Shown piece after piece: positions 11,817-22,217 of a stretch of 64,000 bases of DNA (position 1 is its first letter; the number at the start of each line of letters is the position of its first letter). Source of the DNA: Azolla caroliniana (Eukaryota; Polypodiophyta). Made by a program: the position numbers and the translations under genes. The stretch lies in NCBI GenBank assembly GCA_043228905.1, contig JBHGNT010000012.1, positions 3,410,001-3,474,000 on the forward strand, given 5' to 3'. The notes beneath the pieces were generated by a model, which saw only the letters and a list, made by a program, of their open reading frames with translations, ran no database searches and was not told where the DNA came from.

Positions 11817-12767
11817 TTACGATGTGCCCGAGTCCAGGAGCCATGTGCTCGATTCTTCAGTCGTAAGTAGAACTTCTGATTCGACTAGGTTCTCTATGGA
11901 CAAGATGTTCGGGTTGGTCGTCAAAATTTCGGCTGAAGAGCCGACGTAGTTGACCTCCTCATGCCGGCTACTCTTCTGATCCACTCTTTGAGCTTCGTCG
12001 GTTTTTGCTTTGAGTGTCCGGCAGTCGGCTTTGATGTGTCCCAGTTTCTTGCAGTAGTTGCAAATTCGGTTGTCCTGGGACTTGCTCCGGCTTCGTTGAT
12101 TGTTCGGTGGTCGGGAATAACTTCTTCCCCGGTTGTTCGATCTGTCGATCGAACCTTGTACTACATAAGATTCATCAACCAAGTCTTTGGCGAAAGACTT
12201 TCTCTGAGTTGCTTCAGTCAGGATTGCACTCGTGACTTCGGAGTACTTAACAACAGCTGTTGAAGCATTGCACACGGTTGTAATGAAAGTTTCCCATGAA
12301 GAGGGGAGACTACTCATGAGTATCATTGCTCTGAGTTCATCCTCGATTGCTGTCCCCTGAGACGAGATTTGGGAGCTTATTCTTTCGTACTTGTTGAGGT
12401 GTGCCTGAACCGAATCAGATTCTTTCATCCGCAGATTGTAGAGGCACCGGATCAAATACATCTTCATTGCGGCGACCTTCTTTTCGTAAGTTTCCGACAA
12501 TGTTTTCCAAAGTTCAAACATTTTCGTGCATGATTGCGTTGTGAAGTACACTGACTCTAACAAGTGCATCCGAATCGTGGCGCGGACAATTCTGTCTAGC
12601 TTTAGCCACTCGTTTGCCTTGTCTGCTTCTGGAGGATTTTCATTCTCAATCAGGTCTATCTGACCCTTGACTATGAGATAGTCCTGCATTTGTTCCTTCC
12701 AGAAGTTGAAGTTCGAACCGTCAAACCTCCTTAAACTCATCTCCGATGAGCTGGATGTTGATGCCAT
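11817..12767 (-). pseudogene. Copia-C gag with zinc knuckle and start of protease
   Basis: 316 codons open from ATG at 12767. It reads a copia Gag (RRFDGSNFNFWKEQMQDYL, ELWKTLSETYEKK, LRAMILMSSLPSSWETFI), a CCHC zinc knuckle CNYCKKLGHIKADC, and the protease active-site segment WLLDSGTS just before a TAA stop. Gag itself is uninterrupted, but the stop removes protease and everything after it, so the polyprotein is broken. Sense frames show tyrosine- or serine-like context at the stop, suggesting a single point change. Confidence 0.88.
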
Positions 12768-13403
12768 CTGATTCAGTTTCAGTTGGTAAGACTCGGTTCG
12801 GAGTTGACTACGAACCTTAGTGGGGTGCAGCCGGTGGGCTCACCCGATATTGTTCTAGTTGTTTTTGAACCCGAGTCAGTTTCGTTTCGGATACTTGTTG
12901 CTGAACTTGCTCGGAGTAATTCCGGTAACTTGAGAGACAGAACCAGCTGGTCTTCTTGAATGTTGCCGAGTCGGAGTGAGCCCGGTTAGCTTCCGATTGT
13001 TTGAGCCGATTCTGCTTCGGATGACTGCAGCGATGAGAGGGACGGATCCAACTGATCCTCCCGAATGTCGATCAACCGAGTGAAGCACGAAGTGGTTGTT
13101 GCCAGGACATCAATCTACAGCAGGTGGTTATAACAAGCGGGTGAATAGCGTCTGGTGACCTATTCGAATGTCGTTTAACCGAATGAAGCACGATTGGGCC
13201 GGGTGTTGCACAGGGAGCTCCCCTCAAGCAATTACAATCACAAGAACAGAGTATAGCCGGCTGGCTTACTCCAGTTTGTGATTTAACACAGTGAGATGAG
13301 AGCTTTTGTTTTTCTTCTCCCTTCTCTGTTCTTCAAAGAAAACGAAAACAGAATGTTGTGTGGTGTACTATGACGGCCGGCAACGGGTTGAAGAACCTCC
13401 AAC
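12768..13403 (-). other. Copia-C leader between primer site and gag
   Basis: 636 bp without a gene. It contains two loosely repeated segments (around 12880-12990 and 12990-13090) sharing phrases such as GAGTCGGAGTGAGCCCGG and CCAGCTGGTC or CCAACTGATC. Confidence 0.55.
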
Positions 13404-13415
13404 GCACTGATACCA
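13404..13415 (-). other. Copia-C primer binding site
   Basis: The minus strand reads TGGTATCAGTGC, one base different from the initiator-Met site of Copia-A, two bases inside the LTR. Confidence 0.85.
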
Positions 13416-13417
13416 AA

Positions 13418-13686
13418 TGTTGGGGACAAGGCCGTCAATGCGGAAGTGCAAGCAACATTCTGTTTGAAGAAGAACCTGTGTATGCGCATATGCAAGATAG
13501 ACACAGAGAGAGAGGGAGAGAGATAGGCACAAAAGAATCGTTATATTCCAATAGCAACAGTTACAAAGAATGACAACCAACCTTTTCTAAAGGTTACAAA
13601 GTCACTTTATATAGTGACTATCCTAGGGCAATTGACCTTTATGCTATTTACAGAAATAGCCCAAACTTGGGTTGTCCAAAGGAACA
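13418..13686 (-). repeat. 5' LTR of Copia-C
   Basis: 269 bp from TGTTGGGGACA to GGAACA on the plus strand (sense TGTTCC...CCAACA). It contains a GAGAGAGAGGGAG tract and a TATATAG near 13609-13615. The next 5 bp, ATGTG (13687-13691), should be its target duplication; the other copy is lost. Confidence 0.75.
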
Positions 13687-13713
13687 ATGTGAATACTGAC
13701 GGGAACTCAACGT

Positions 13714-14542
13714 TGTCGTAGTGTAGGTTGCACACTATGTGGAAATTATATTTTTGTCCCTCCGGATAGAGAATGGAGTGCTCGGTGAGAACCGGAAGAA
13801 AACGGCAACCGGCAAGGAAGAAAACGGCAACCGGCAAGGAGGAAAACGGCATACCGGCAAGGAAGAAAACGGCATACCGGCAAGGAAGAGCCGGATAAAG
13901 AGACATAAATGTAAAAAGAAAGGAAATATTTACTACTGCGCAGGGCGTGATTCGAACTCTGCACCTCCACGTTGACAAACCCCAACCTTACCATTACATT
14001 AAATTATCTTAAGTGTTTTAAATATAGATTTAATATGTATAAGACCTTTATTTATGCATACCTTTATTAAAAGGTAAATCGTATATTTCTTTAATATATG
14101 AAAAAGAAAAAACACGAGACACTAAAAATAACTCATGCACATCTAGCGTGCATGAGCCCTATACTTAGGAAATAAAAAAGCATCACATGCACATTTAGTG
14201 GACATGAACACTTTTTGTAAAAAAAAAAGCATGAAGCCACGCTTAGCTCTTCTTTCCTTATATAAGGAGGAGAGAAATATGTAAAGGGTTGTTGATTATT
14301 TGGATTAAGTATTAATCAATACAAAAATTATTCGTGGGATTCACGATTTATACATCTACTTCTCTCTTAACACCCTAAGTACCAATTAATATAGTATACT
14401 CGTGTGATTCACGAGTTTCTTATCTTTCTCTTTGCTATTTACTCTTAATTAATCTCTATCTCACGAACTTCTTTCTCCTAGTCCAAGACCTCTGTGGTTC
14501 CCACCCGACTCACGCAACGATCCGCAGCCGAAAGGCACGACA
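13714..14542 (+). mobile_element. Solo LTR of the RCGY-targeting family, nested in the copia solo LTR
   Basis: 829 bp from TGTCGTAGTGTA to GGCACGACA, with 4 bp duplication ACGT at 13710-13713 and 14543-14546. It has a CTTATATAAGG TATA box near 14258, CATGCAC...GTGCATG inverted motifs near 14135-14155, two CGTG..GATTCACG hairpins near 14334 and 14404, and an antisense tRNA-like block. Confidence 0.9.
13938..14000 (-). other. tRNA-like A/B-box module in LTR
   Basis: The minus strand reads AATGTAATGGTAAGGTTGGG (A-box-like), then GAGGTGCAGAGTTCGAATCA (T-arm/B-box-like). No acceptor stem. Confidence 0.6.
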
Positions 14543-14984
14543 ACGTTCCTTATGCGCAACGCTCGGCCACAACCGAGATTCTTTTCATACACAGAAAACG
14601 GGAAATAGAACACGAATCAAAGGAGAGGAAGGTACACAGGAGAATTACGTGGAAAACCCCAAACTAGGGGAAAAAACCACGGCAGCCCATGGGCTGCAAA
14701 CTGTCACTATATAAGAATGTACAAAAAAAACAGTGAGTTCACGGAGGCAACGACCTCGTGCTCACGATCTTCGCCACAAGCGGCGGTTACAACAGAGGCT
14801 ACGACCTCGTCTCTCTCTCTCTCTATACAATTACGTACTGTCTCTTCTTCTTGCACCAACAAGAAAAATAACAACCCCACATATTAGTTTGCCCTAAGTC
14901 ATATTTATACTAATATGACTTTTCGGCTATTTACAAATATAGCCACAATGGGCTCTCAGAAACATATTTACGAATATGTCTCTT

Positions 14985-15205
14985 CCTCCGGTTCATATCG
15001 GGTCTGCACCATCCGGCTCTCCGTAACCGGGTACTCCTCATCCGGTTCATACCGGGCCTGCACCATCCGGCTCTCCGTAGCCGGGTACTCCTCATCCGGT
15101 TCATGCCAGGTCTGCACCATCCGGCTCTCCGTAGCCGGGTACTCCTCATCCGGTTCATACCGGGCCTGCACCATCCGGCTCTCCGTAGCCGGGTCCTCCT
15201 CATAC
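14985..15205. repeat. Tandem repeat array (about 54 bp unit) in copia LTR
   Basis: Four copies of a unit containing CCGGTTCATACCGGGTCTG, CACCATCCGGCTCTCCGTA and CCGGGTACTCCTCAT. The related LTR at 62524 carries its own version of the array. Confidence 0.92.
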
Positions 15206-15254
15206 GGTTCATCGGCATTGTTCTTCTCCCTTCCCATACGGAGGGACTTGTTTC

Positions 15255-15454
15255 CCAACAAATACAGCCATTATACACTTGTATTCGACACTTTTTACGA
15301 AAACACAGTGATCAACTTGTGTTTTCTGGAACCAATGTTCCATCATGAAGGACTCCAACTTCTTGTACCATTGGCATGGTGCTTGTTTTGGTCCGTACAA
15401 GCTTTTCCTCAATCGACACACCAGATTCTATTTCCCTTTCTCCTCAAAGCCTTC
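15255..15454 (-). pseudogene. Copia-B RT fragment at its truncated 5' end
   Basis: The minus strand reads CRLRKSLYGPKQAPCQWYKK, then LESFMMEHWF and DHCVFVKS, the middle of a copia RT, and stops short of the YVDD motif at 15255. Its outer end at 15454 is followed at once by GCCAG (15455-15459), which matches 7541-7545. So Copia-B has no gag, integrase or 5' LTR in this locus. Confidence 0.8.
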
Positions 15455-15474
15455 GCCAGGATCCGCGGCCTGCA

Positions 15475-15775
15475 CCAAGAACTGGAACACGAACGGACGT
15501 GAGCGACCATGGGTGGTCCTCATCAAAAACACGAAAGGGCATGAGCGACCATGCGGCCCTCACCGAAAACTAAACACGAACGGACATGAGCGACCATGCG
15601 GCCCTCACTGAGAACTGAACACGAACGGGGATGAGAGACCATGCGGCGCAAACCAAGAACTGGAACACGAACGGACGCGAGCGACCATGTGGCCCTCACT
15701 GATAATTGAACACGAGCGAACGTGAGCGACCATGCGACCCTCATTGAGAACTAGAACAACAACGGGCGAAGGAGT
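15475..15775. repeat. Tandem repeats of the LARD-like element interior
   Basis: About six imperfect copies (46-58 bp) around GAACACGAACGGACATGAG and CGACCATGCGGCCCTCA. The same motif is at 7500-7545, showing that 7545 and 15455 were once adjacent. Confidence 0.88.
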
Positions 15776-16302
15776 GCAAGTGAAGCGGTCGACTTGACTT
15801 CTTCTATTATGAGAGGGTAAATAGTCGAGGTTGACCCAAGACACGGCACAAACGGTAGTGCTAGCGACAAACCCACGTGATCCCCACTAGGAAAGTGAGC
15901 AATTGTGATCCCCACCGAAACTAGAAGGTGAGTGATCGAAATTGGTCCTCACCAACAGAAAGTGGCACGAGACTTGAACTATAACGAAAATGCAGTGCAA
16001 GCAAGCAATGATCTGATCCCCACCAAGAAAGTGAGCAGTTGTGACCCCCACCGGAACTGGGAAGGTGAGTGATCGAAAGCATTCCTCACAAAAACCGTGA
16101 TGCAAAATGATACCTAACAATGATGATAAGTAGTGTTGATGATGACGATGGTTGGGCGAAGAGGTGCTGAAAATGATGATGTCGAAGATGTCAAGGATGT
16201 TGATGACGGTAACTACGGAAGCAACGACGGTGATGATGGTAACTCTAGATGCAAAGGCGATGACGAAGACGAGTGGTGCTTCCAGTTGGAAGGGATTCAA
16301 AT
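15776..16302 (-). other. Rest of LARD-like interior, non-coding
   Basis: Short repeats such as GATCCCCACC..GAA and GGTGAGTGATCGAAA recur near 15880-16090, followed by a GATGATGAcG-rich tract (16120-16265). No convincing protein on either strand. Confidence 0.55.
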
Positions 16303-16721
16303 TGTCACGGACACACCAACCGCGGAGTAGGCATGGATGACACTAGAAACGAACAAGAGAATGAAGACAAAAATAAAGATCAAGGAGACAAAGATGAGGT
16401 GAAACGTGAATACTAGATTGATGTGTCAATGATTGGTGTTGAATCCCTTGAAACGGACCAAGGAGGTTACAAATATTTATACATGTTCCGAGATTTCATA
16501 TCTCTAGAATATACTTGAGAAATATCTCTAGAATATGTCGTACAATATTTCTAGAATATTCTGATTCTGAAATGTATTATATACTAGACTATAGAATACT
16601 AAACTATTATGTACAAATGCATGCTCATATCAAAATGGTTGAGCATGACATCTTGTAGTTGTGAGGTTGTAGGTGCAATCATCACTCACTACGTATTTAA
16701 CAGATTCGTTGTGTCGTGACA
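16303..16721 (-). repeat. 5' LTR of the LARD-like element
   Basis: 419 bp, TGTCACGG...GTGACA, partner of 6938-7439. It carries the same tRNA-like block at 16632-16692 and a TGCATG motif near 16618. Confidence 0.78.
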
Positions 16722-16914
16722 CTCTTGATGTTCAAGAACTTTACTAATGAATGTTGTAATTGAGAGTGCACATTGTGGTTGTGAGACAAATTCGTGTAAG
16801 GATTGAGCTTGGTCAAAGATGTGTGGAAAGCATGGTCGAATATGATCAAAGGCAGAGCATTGTATTTAGGGCAAAGTGTGCATAGTGGACCACTCTCATC
16901 ACTTGAGTTGTGTT

Positions 16915-17403
16915 CCAACGCCCTATCTCTAGGTGTGTTCCAATGCCCTATCTCCAAGATTGCATGTGTTCTTAAATGCATAATATGCTCGCTTCCTTGC
17001 CTCTAAATGGCGAGTAACATATTCATTCTATCTATGGTTTGAGGGAATTTCAGGGCCAAGATATTTGAAGCTTTCCACACATTCAAGTGGCTCTTGATGG
17101 ACATAATGCATGGCTTATCTTTTTTTTGTCTCTTCACAAGCATAATCTTTGTTTTAGAGCTATTAACACTTAATTTTGTATGCGTGCAAAAACATTTCAA
17201 TGCCTTCATAAGTTTTTGCGCATCTCCTAAAGTATTTGCAAAAAGCACTACATCATCCCCATATAGGAAAAGCATAATGACAACATTCCCAATTGCAACT
17301 TCTTTAACACCATCTTCCTTTACAAACATGGCAACCATTTCTTCCAATTCATCAATGCATAGACCAAATAGCGTTGGTGAGAGTGGGCATCCTTGCTTCA
17401 CAC

Positions 17404-17405
<2 letters not shown>
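16915..17405 (-). pseudogene. LINE reverse transcriptase fragment
   Basis: The minus strand reads KQGCPLSPTLFGLCIDELEE, LYGDDVVLFANTLGDAQKLM (catalytic YxDD as YGDD), KLSVNSSKTKIMLVKRQKKD, then after a frameshift EARKRAYYAFKNTCNLGD. This is a non-LTR retrotransposon RT palm/thumb fragment. It lacks endonuclease and most of ORF2. A GA microsatellite adjoins its 5' side. Confidence 0.85.

Positions 17406-17440
<35 letters not shown>
17406..17440. repeat. (GA)n microsatellite
   Basis: About 17 GA units at the edge of the LINE fragment. Confidence 0.96.
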
Positions 17441-17441
<1 letters not shown>

Positions 17442-17449
17442 TTGTTTTA

Positions 17450-18569
17450 AGAAGCATGACTACCCATATATATAAGAAGCATACCTACCCCATAGTGTTT
17501 CATCACTTCATTGTTTTGGAGAGAGAGACTCTAATAGTGTGGCAAAGTTGTAGCTTCATCCATTCATAAAAAAAATTATATTTTTATATTTACATTGTCT
17601 TTTTGGAGTTACGAATGAATGATTTATATTATTCTTTGGGCTTTTTTATTCCATTCAAAAATCATTTGAATCATTCTCGAGCATAAACATGTTCTTGAGC
17701 ACAAATGATTCAACTATGATTAGGATGTGTCTCAAAAGTTACATTAATATACCCACTCCTAAGTCAAGGAAGAAGTGAATTTCTCTTTAGAAGTGAACCT
17801 TGTAACCTTTTACATATTCCTCTTCACCCTTATCTTCACTTGCGATAATCATAGCAATAGTACAATATACAATAAGGCTTAAGCATTGTCTAACACTACA
17901 TAGTCGGGGAATACCTTATATTTTCGTCCTAAGCGATTCTTGATAAATAAAAGTATTATACACGCGTGCCTCCTTCAAACTCAAAGTACAATCCATATCC
18001 ATAACCGATGGTATGGAACACTAGCACAGAATTGGATCCGTCTCCCATCTTTGTTAGGTGGGATTTTGTGGACTAGCTCTTCTCCCGATTTTCTCTCTTA
18101 ATTGTGCTTACATCATCATTTGGATATCCTTCGCCTTTGATCCAACAACACTACCAAAATATCATAGAGTAAAAACAGAAAGATCTTTTACAAAATCAAG
18201 AAACAATTGTGATTGGTACTTTTGCTTGGAAAACATTGCTCGGTTACATTGCAACAATGTTAATCATATCTCTCAAACAAATAAAACATTAATCCCAATA
18301 ATAATATTCTCACATACAATTGGAGTTTACTACCTCAAGTTGGGTTTTTTCAATGAAGGCGATTTAGAAATCATCTAACCCTAAGTAGGCATTTTGACTA
18401 ACAAAAATGTATGTGATCATTGTTCCTATCAAGAGTTTTCTCTGAATAAGATTATCTGACATGAGAGGTTTGGTATTCAAAGGCTACGTGACATCCCATA
18501 AAGTGACCTCATGATTTGTCACCTCATAAATTCATTGAAAAGGAACATTGGTAGTAGTTTAGTACATTG
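17450..18569. repeat. Non-coding repeat unit, left part, interrupted by gypsy
   Basis: AT-rich and without genes. It shares phrases with 36245-38715 and 39857-41990 (for example CCCACTCCTAAGTCAA, AATCCCAATAATAATATTCT, GTAGTAGTTTAGTA..ATTGCTAAT). The right half of this unit resumes at 36245 after the gypsy insertion. Confidence 0.7.
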
Positions 18570-18574
18570 CTAAT

Positions 18575-19156
18575 TGTGAAAGTGTTTTTAGAATTCAAGG
18601 TATTGAACACTACAAGAATATAAGGTATGAAGCATTCACATCCGGAGGTCAAGAACTAAAAGCAAGACATGTGGAGAAAAGTAAAAGAAGAAAAAAGCAG
18701 GCCACCAAAATACAGCCTGAAACGAACGCTCATAACTCATTCGTTTGGAAGACAAATATCATGTTCAAATATAGCTTGGAAAGCTTGTAAAGAGAGCTAT
18801 CCGTAAATTTGGATCTCGGATGAGGGAGATACGAAGATTAGAATATTGTTGTGTCAGAGCTAAGAATAGGAGATGGAAAAGCTCTAAAGAAAGTGTGGAA
18901 AAGAAAGCAAGGGAAACTTATCTAGTAGAGGAAAACTTCATATAAAGCAAGAAGAGTAAGGTGGTGGTGAAGGGTCTCTTTCTTGTGGTGATTTCTTTCC
19001 AATTCATGTAGTGTTGTTTGAGTTCTTATCAATAGATATTTGTAGTTGTATCTTCTTTCTCTCTTCCTTCTATCATGATCATTCATGATTAATAGATCTT
19101 TGTAGTTTTAGATTTATATATCTTCTTTATCTTTTGTTTCTATCATCACTCTTTCA
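18575..19156 (+). repeat. 5' LTR of gypsy element
   Basis: 582 bp, TGTGAAAGTG...CTTTCA. It matches 35613-36239 apart from a block near 18655 that is present only in the 3' copy, and scattered changes. Confidence 0.93.
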
Positions 19157-19159
19157 TTT

Positions 19160-19175
19160 TGGCGCTCCAGGGAGG
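19160..19175 (+). other. Gypsy primer binding site
   Basis: TGGCGCTCCAGGGAGG, three T residues inside the LTR. It starts TGG as expected; I did not assign the tRNA. Confidence 0.7.
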
Positions 19176-19229
19176 GTCAATCTTTTCCGCTTCTTGGGAA
19201 GATTGATTGTGCCGTAGTATTATGTAGAT

Positions 19230-20770
19230 ATGGCTTTTCAATTTGCCCTTGCAGGTGATGGTGTTCAGGATGCAGGAGCTTTTTTGACATCCTTCGAGCA
19301 TCACGCGGTTTCAATCAGGAAGGTGAATGACATAGAGAAAGTTCCCTTATTGGTGGCAACTTTCTACTCAAGAGCCCGGGAGTGGTATGAGTCCCTATCT
19401 CCCAACCAACAAAGCAACTACCAATTGCTCGTTCAACAATTTCGAAGCAGGTACTCTTTGCGTTGCATATGCAACAACAATGGATTATTCTACGTACAAG
19501 AGGGTATTCAAAGAGTTTTGATCAACCTGGATCTGTCTACGAGGAGGCGTAGAGGATGAGTGGTTCAAGATGGATCGCTTCAAGGCGGGCTTGAATCCCT
19601 ACTTTGCAATGGAGGCGAATTTGAAGGACCCAACCAATTTTCAAACTCTTCTATAAGTGTGTCAAGTCTATGATAGACAACTAAAAGTGATGCGGATGGG
19701 AGTTGATACAACGATGGCGATAGCTAGTGTGAATGTGGTGCTGATTATAAATGCTTCATATCCATTCTCTATTGTACATGGAGGATAGGTTTTTCCGAAC
19801 ATATTTAATTCTACTTTAACTAACCAAGATAGTATGCCAATGATGCGATATGTAGATCATTCAAGAACTGATGGAAGTTTCCCCGAGCAACTAAACCGAC
19901 GACTTGACGAGCTAACGAATCAATTCCGCCAAATGCAAGCAAGTTTCAACACCAATCAAATTCGAGAGGTGCCACAAGAAAAACGAGTCCTAGTTTGTTA
20001 TTCTTGTGGTGTTAAAGGCCATATTGCTACACTGTGTCCTTCGAGACGACAAGGAGATTTAGGACGAGGTATTTATCAAGTTCAAGGAGTTTCAAATTCC
20101 CCTAACAACCATGCAAACAACAATAATCAAGCTTCTATGGATGGAGGACCATTGCCAATTGCTCAAGTTCCAACAATACCCCCCAATGTAAATCTTCTTG
20201 ATTTTATGTATGATACTGACGATGATTGTGATGTTGTTCCAATCAAGAGAACTCGATCAACCCATAAGGGCAAAGAGGTGGAAGGTGAGTCAAGTAACCC
20301 TCAAATAAAGAAAAAAGCTAAGGAGTCTAAGATGGAGAATCCTTCAAAAAGACGTCGTTCAAGGAGAAAGATCAATATGGAGAAAATGCCCATGGGGAAA
20401 GGAGTGGAGCCTTTCGACCTCAAGCAAGAGTTGATTACTAATGGACCCCGGATCACTTGGCCGCAACTTCTTCAACTCTCTCCAAAGATACGGAAGGAAT
20501 GGGGACAACTAGCGAGCATACATCAAAGTACCAAAATAGTGCACTATGCGGAGATTGTACGAGTGAAGGAACAAAAGGATATTCGACCCATTATTTCGGT
20601 AACCATGAAAGTTCTTTTAAGTAAGGATGCCTTAGTAAATACTGGTATTGGAATTTGTCCTTCATCCAATGTCATAGTGAGTAAGATTGGAATCCTATTT
20701 GTCAAAAAGTCCTCCAACATGGTTGACAAGGGTTTGGTTCCTTGTTTGGGAGCTATAGGGGTGGAAGCAC
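19230..20770 (+). pseudogene. Gypsy gag with zinc knuckle and start of protease, broken
   Basis: The start at 19230 opens a Retrotrans_gag-like domain (FLTSFEHHAVSI, LLVATFYSRAREWYESL, QFRSRYS). The frame is lost near 19545 and picked up in another frame (DEWFKMDRFKAGL), with a stop near 19650. A second long frame from 19834 has the CCHC knuckle CYSCGVKGHIATLC near 19996-20037, a basic linker and a retroviral-type protease region (SVTMKVLLSKDALVNTGIG) in which the usual DTGA reads NTGI. It is cut at 20770 by the DNA transposon. Confidence 0.8.
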
Positions 20771-20772
20771 GC

Positions 20773-20785
20773 TACGGTGTACCAA
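20773..20785 (+). repeat. Left terminal inverted repeat
   Basis: TACGGTGTACCAA. With the flanking bases the symmetry extends to GAAGCAYGC on both sides, because the target GAAGCATGCTTC is itself palindromic. Confidence 0.75.
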
Positions 20786-21573
20786 AAAAGTACTATTTTT
20801 TGCCACAAAAATTGTCAGTACTTTCAATACTGTTAGTATTGAATAATTCAAAAAAAAAAATCAGAGAAAAAAAAAATCGATTTTGGAGTGTGGGGTGACT
20901 GTAGTACAAGTGTCATTTACTACAAGGAGAGGGGGGAACATGTGAGGAGATGTTCTTTCCATTTTGGGGGCTATTTTCCCCTCACGTCGATTTTGGCGCT
21001 TCCCCTCACGTCATTTTTGGTGGTTCCCCTCATACTCCTCTTCCTCTATCCCTCTGAGCTCTTCATCTCAGACATCCATGTCACATTTCTCCTTTTCCTC
21101 CCATCTAAGAGTTTTGTTAGGGTTTAGGGAGCAAATCTCAGACATCCATGTCAGGTTGGAGCTTTTGAGTTAAGGATTTCTGGTTTTTTTAGGGTTTCTA
21201 TTTTTGTTAGGGTTTAGGTTGAGGAACAGAAACCCTTCTGAGGCCTCTTATAACAGCCAATGGTGACTTCTTCGACAACGACTTTCTTACTTCCACCAAT
21301 TGCAGTTTATGTCGTGGTGATTTGGGGCTTTTTCCATCGAGGCGAGGATCCTTCCACTGAATCCAGGCGGCATATCACAAAGATTCAAGGCGCCCTCCAC
21401 CATTGGAGGTTCTTTCTAGCAAATCGAAGTGGCATATCACACAGAATCAACGCTCCCGCCACCATTGGAGGTTCCTTCCATCCATTTTTTTTTTTTCAGG
21501 TCCACTAAAATTTTTCATTTCTTCATTTTTCAATACTAAATTTTTAGATTTTACAATTGTCAAATTTGTACGT
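20786..21573. other. Left subterminal region of the TIR transposon
   Basis: It holds A-runs, CCCCTCACGTC repeats (20980-21030) and a doubled CTCAGACATCCATGTCA segment (21065 and 21135). From about 21385 it holds a first copy of the 181 bp tandem repeat. No recognised gene. Confidence 0.55.
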
Positions 21574-22217
21574 TGTCGCGAAGATTCGCGCGTGCGTGTG
21601 CTACTCGAGCGACCACTGGGGTCTTGGACTGGGGAGGATGTTCGCGGAATTATCGAAGAGATGACGATCAATGTAAGATTAGATGAAATTGGTTTACTTG
21701 AGAAGAAGAAAAATTGTACACTTGAGAAGTAGAAAAATATGAAGAAGATAAAGACAAATATTATATTGATGATAATGGTGTTGGTGATATCACATATTGA
21801 GCCCCCCTTACACAAGCCCAACTAGAGGCTTTTATAGGTCTTTCCATGCTCGTGACATGCACAAAACCATGGGCTAAAACCATGGTTTTGTGCACACGGT
21901 TTTGCTTATGTCATGCACAAACCATGGGTTTAAAACCATGGTTTTGTGCACATGGTTTTCTATGGTTGTTTCGTCTATAATTTGTATATGAAAAGGAAAT
22001 ACATAACATCTACACTATATGATAGTTGTCCTAGTGGTAAGGCAATTATCTTGTATCTTAGAGGTGCAAGGTTCAAACCTTGCTTGCACCCCTCTGTATG
22101 AACTCAAGTGCCACTAGGCCTTAGGAGGCTTATTTGCTAAGTGTATGTGCAATGTTGCACATCCTTGGTTTATTCGTCTCACTCGGTTTCACACCGTAGC
22201 CGAAAATTGTCACGACA
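21574..22217 (-). repeat. 3' LTR of E1
   Basis: On the minus strand it starts TGTCGTGACAATTTTCGG. TATAAAAGC lies on the minus strand near 21830. Two hairpins with arms GCACAAAACCATGG and CCATGGTTTTGTGC lie at about 21857-21960, just upstream of that TATA box. A plus-strand tRNA-like block is at 22024-22090. Confidence 0.93.
22024..22090 (+). other. tRNA-like A/B-box module in E1 3' LTR
   Basis: CTAGTGGTAAGGCAATTATC is A-box-like; GCAAGGTTCAAACCTTGC is a perfect 5 bp T-arm-like stem with a GGTTCAAACC B box. It is antisense to the element. An identical copy is at 25661-25728 in the 5' LTR. Confidence 0.68.

Larger units (their letters stand above)
9047..13686 (-). mobile_element. Copia-C, Ty1/copia element lacking its 3' end, nested in Copia-B
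   Basis: Minus-strand order: LTR (13418-13686), primer site, leader, gag, protease, integrase, RT, RNase H. It breaks off at about 9047, where RNase H reads KISTT and passes directly into Copia-B RT. No 3' LTR exists there, so a deletion removed the 3' end of Copia-C together with part of Copia-B RT. The coding region has many stops and frameshifts. Confidence 0.82.
13697..15254 (-). mobile_element. Copia solo LTR (same family as the LTR at 62524), itself interrupted
   Basis: TSD AATAC at 13692-13696 and 15255-15259. Apart from the nested LTR at 13714-14542 it is about 725 bp. It aligns in reverse orientation to the LTR at 62524-63309 over the CTCGGCCACAACCGAG end, the CACGGCAGCCCATGGGCTGC block, the TATTTATACTAATATGAC block and the repeat array, ending TTTCCCAACA. 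It inserted into the Copia-B RT fragment next to Copia-C. Confidence 0.87.
6938..16721 (-). mobile_element. Non-coding LTR element (LARD-like), split by nested insertions
   Basis: LTRs at 6938-7439 and 16303-16721 share TCACGGACACACC near one end and GTGTCGTGACA at the other. Right of the left LTR, the tract TTATCCACCCCTTT reads on the minus strand as a polypurine tract, so the element points left. Its interior is 7440-7545 plus 15455-16302, about 950 bp without coding sequence, mostly tandem repeats. Everything between is later insertion. Flanks CTCTC (6933-6937) and CTCTT (16722-16726) may be an imperfect 5 bp duplication. I did not find a clear primer site. Confidence 0.72.

Noticed and set aside
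14915-15502. 195-codon plus-strand frame and 115-codon minus-strand frame
   Set aside because: They run through the LTR minisatellite and into an antisense RT fragment; no independent motif.
6938-16721. Counting the LARD-like element as a seventh RCGY insertion
   Set aside because: Its ends resemble the family (TGTCAC...GTGACA), but its flanks CTCTC/CTCTT do not form an RCGY duplication.
22024-22090. Genuine tRNA genes in the LTRs
   Set aside because: A-box, B-box and T-arm-like stem are visible, but the acceptor and anticodon stems do not pair, so I call them tRNA-like only.
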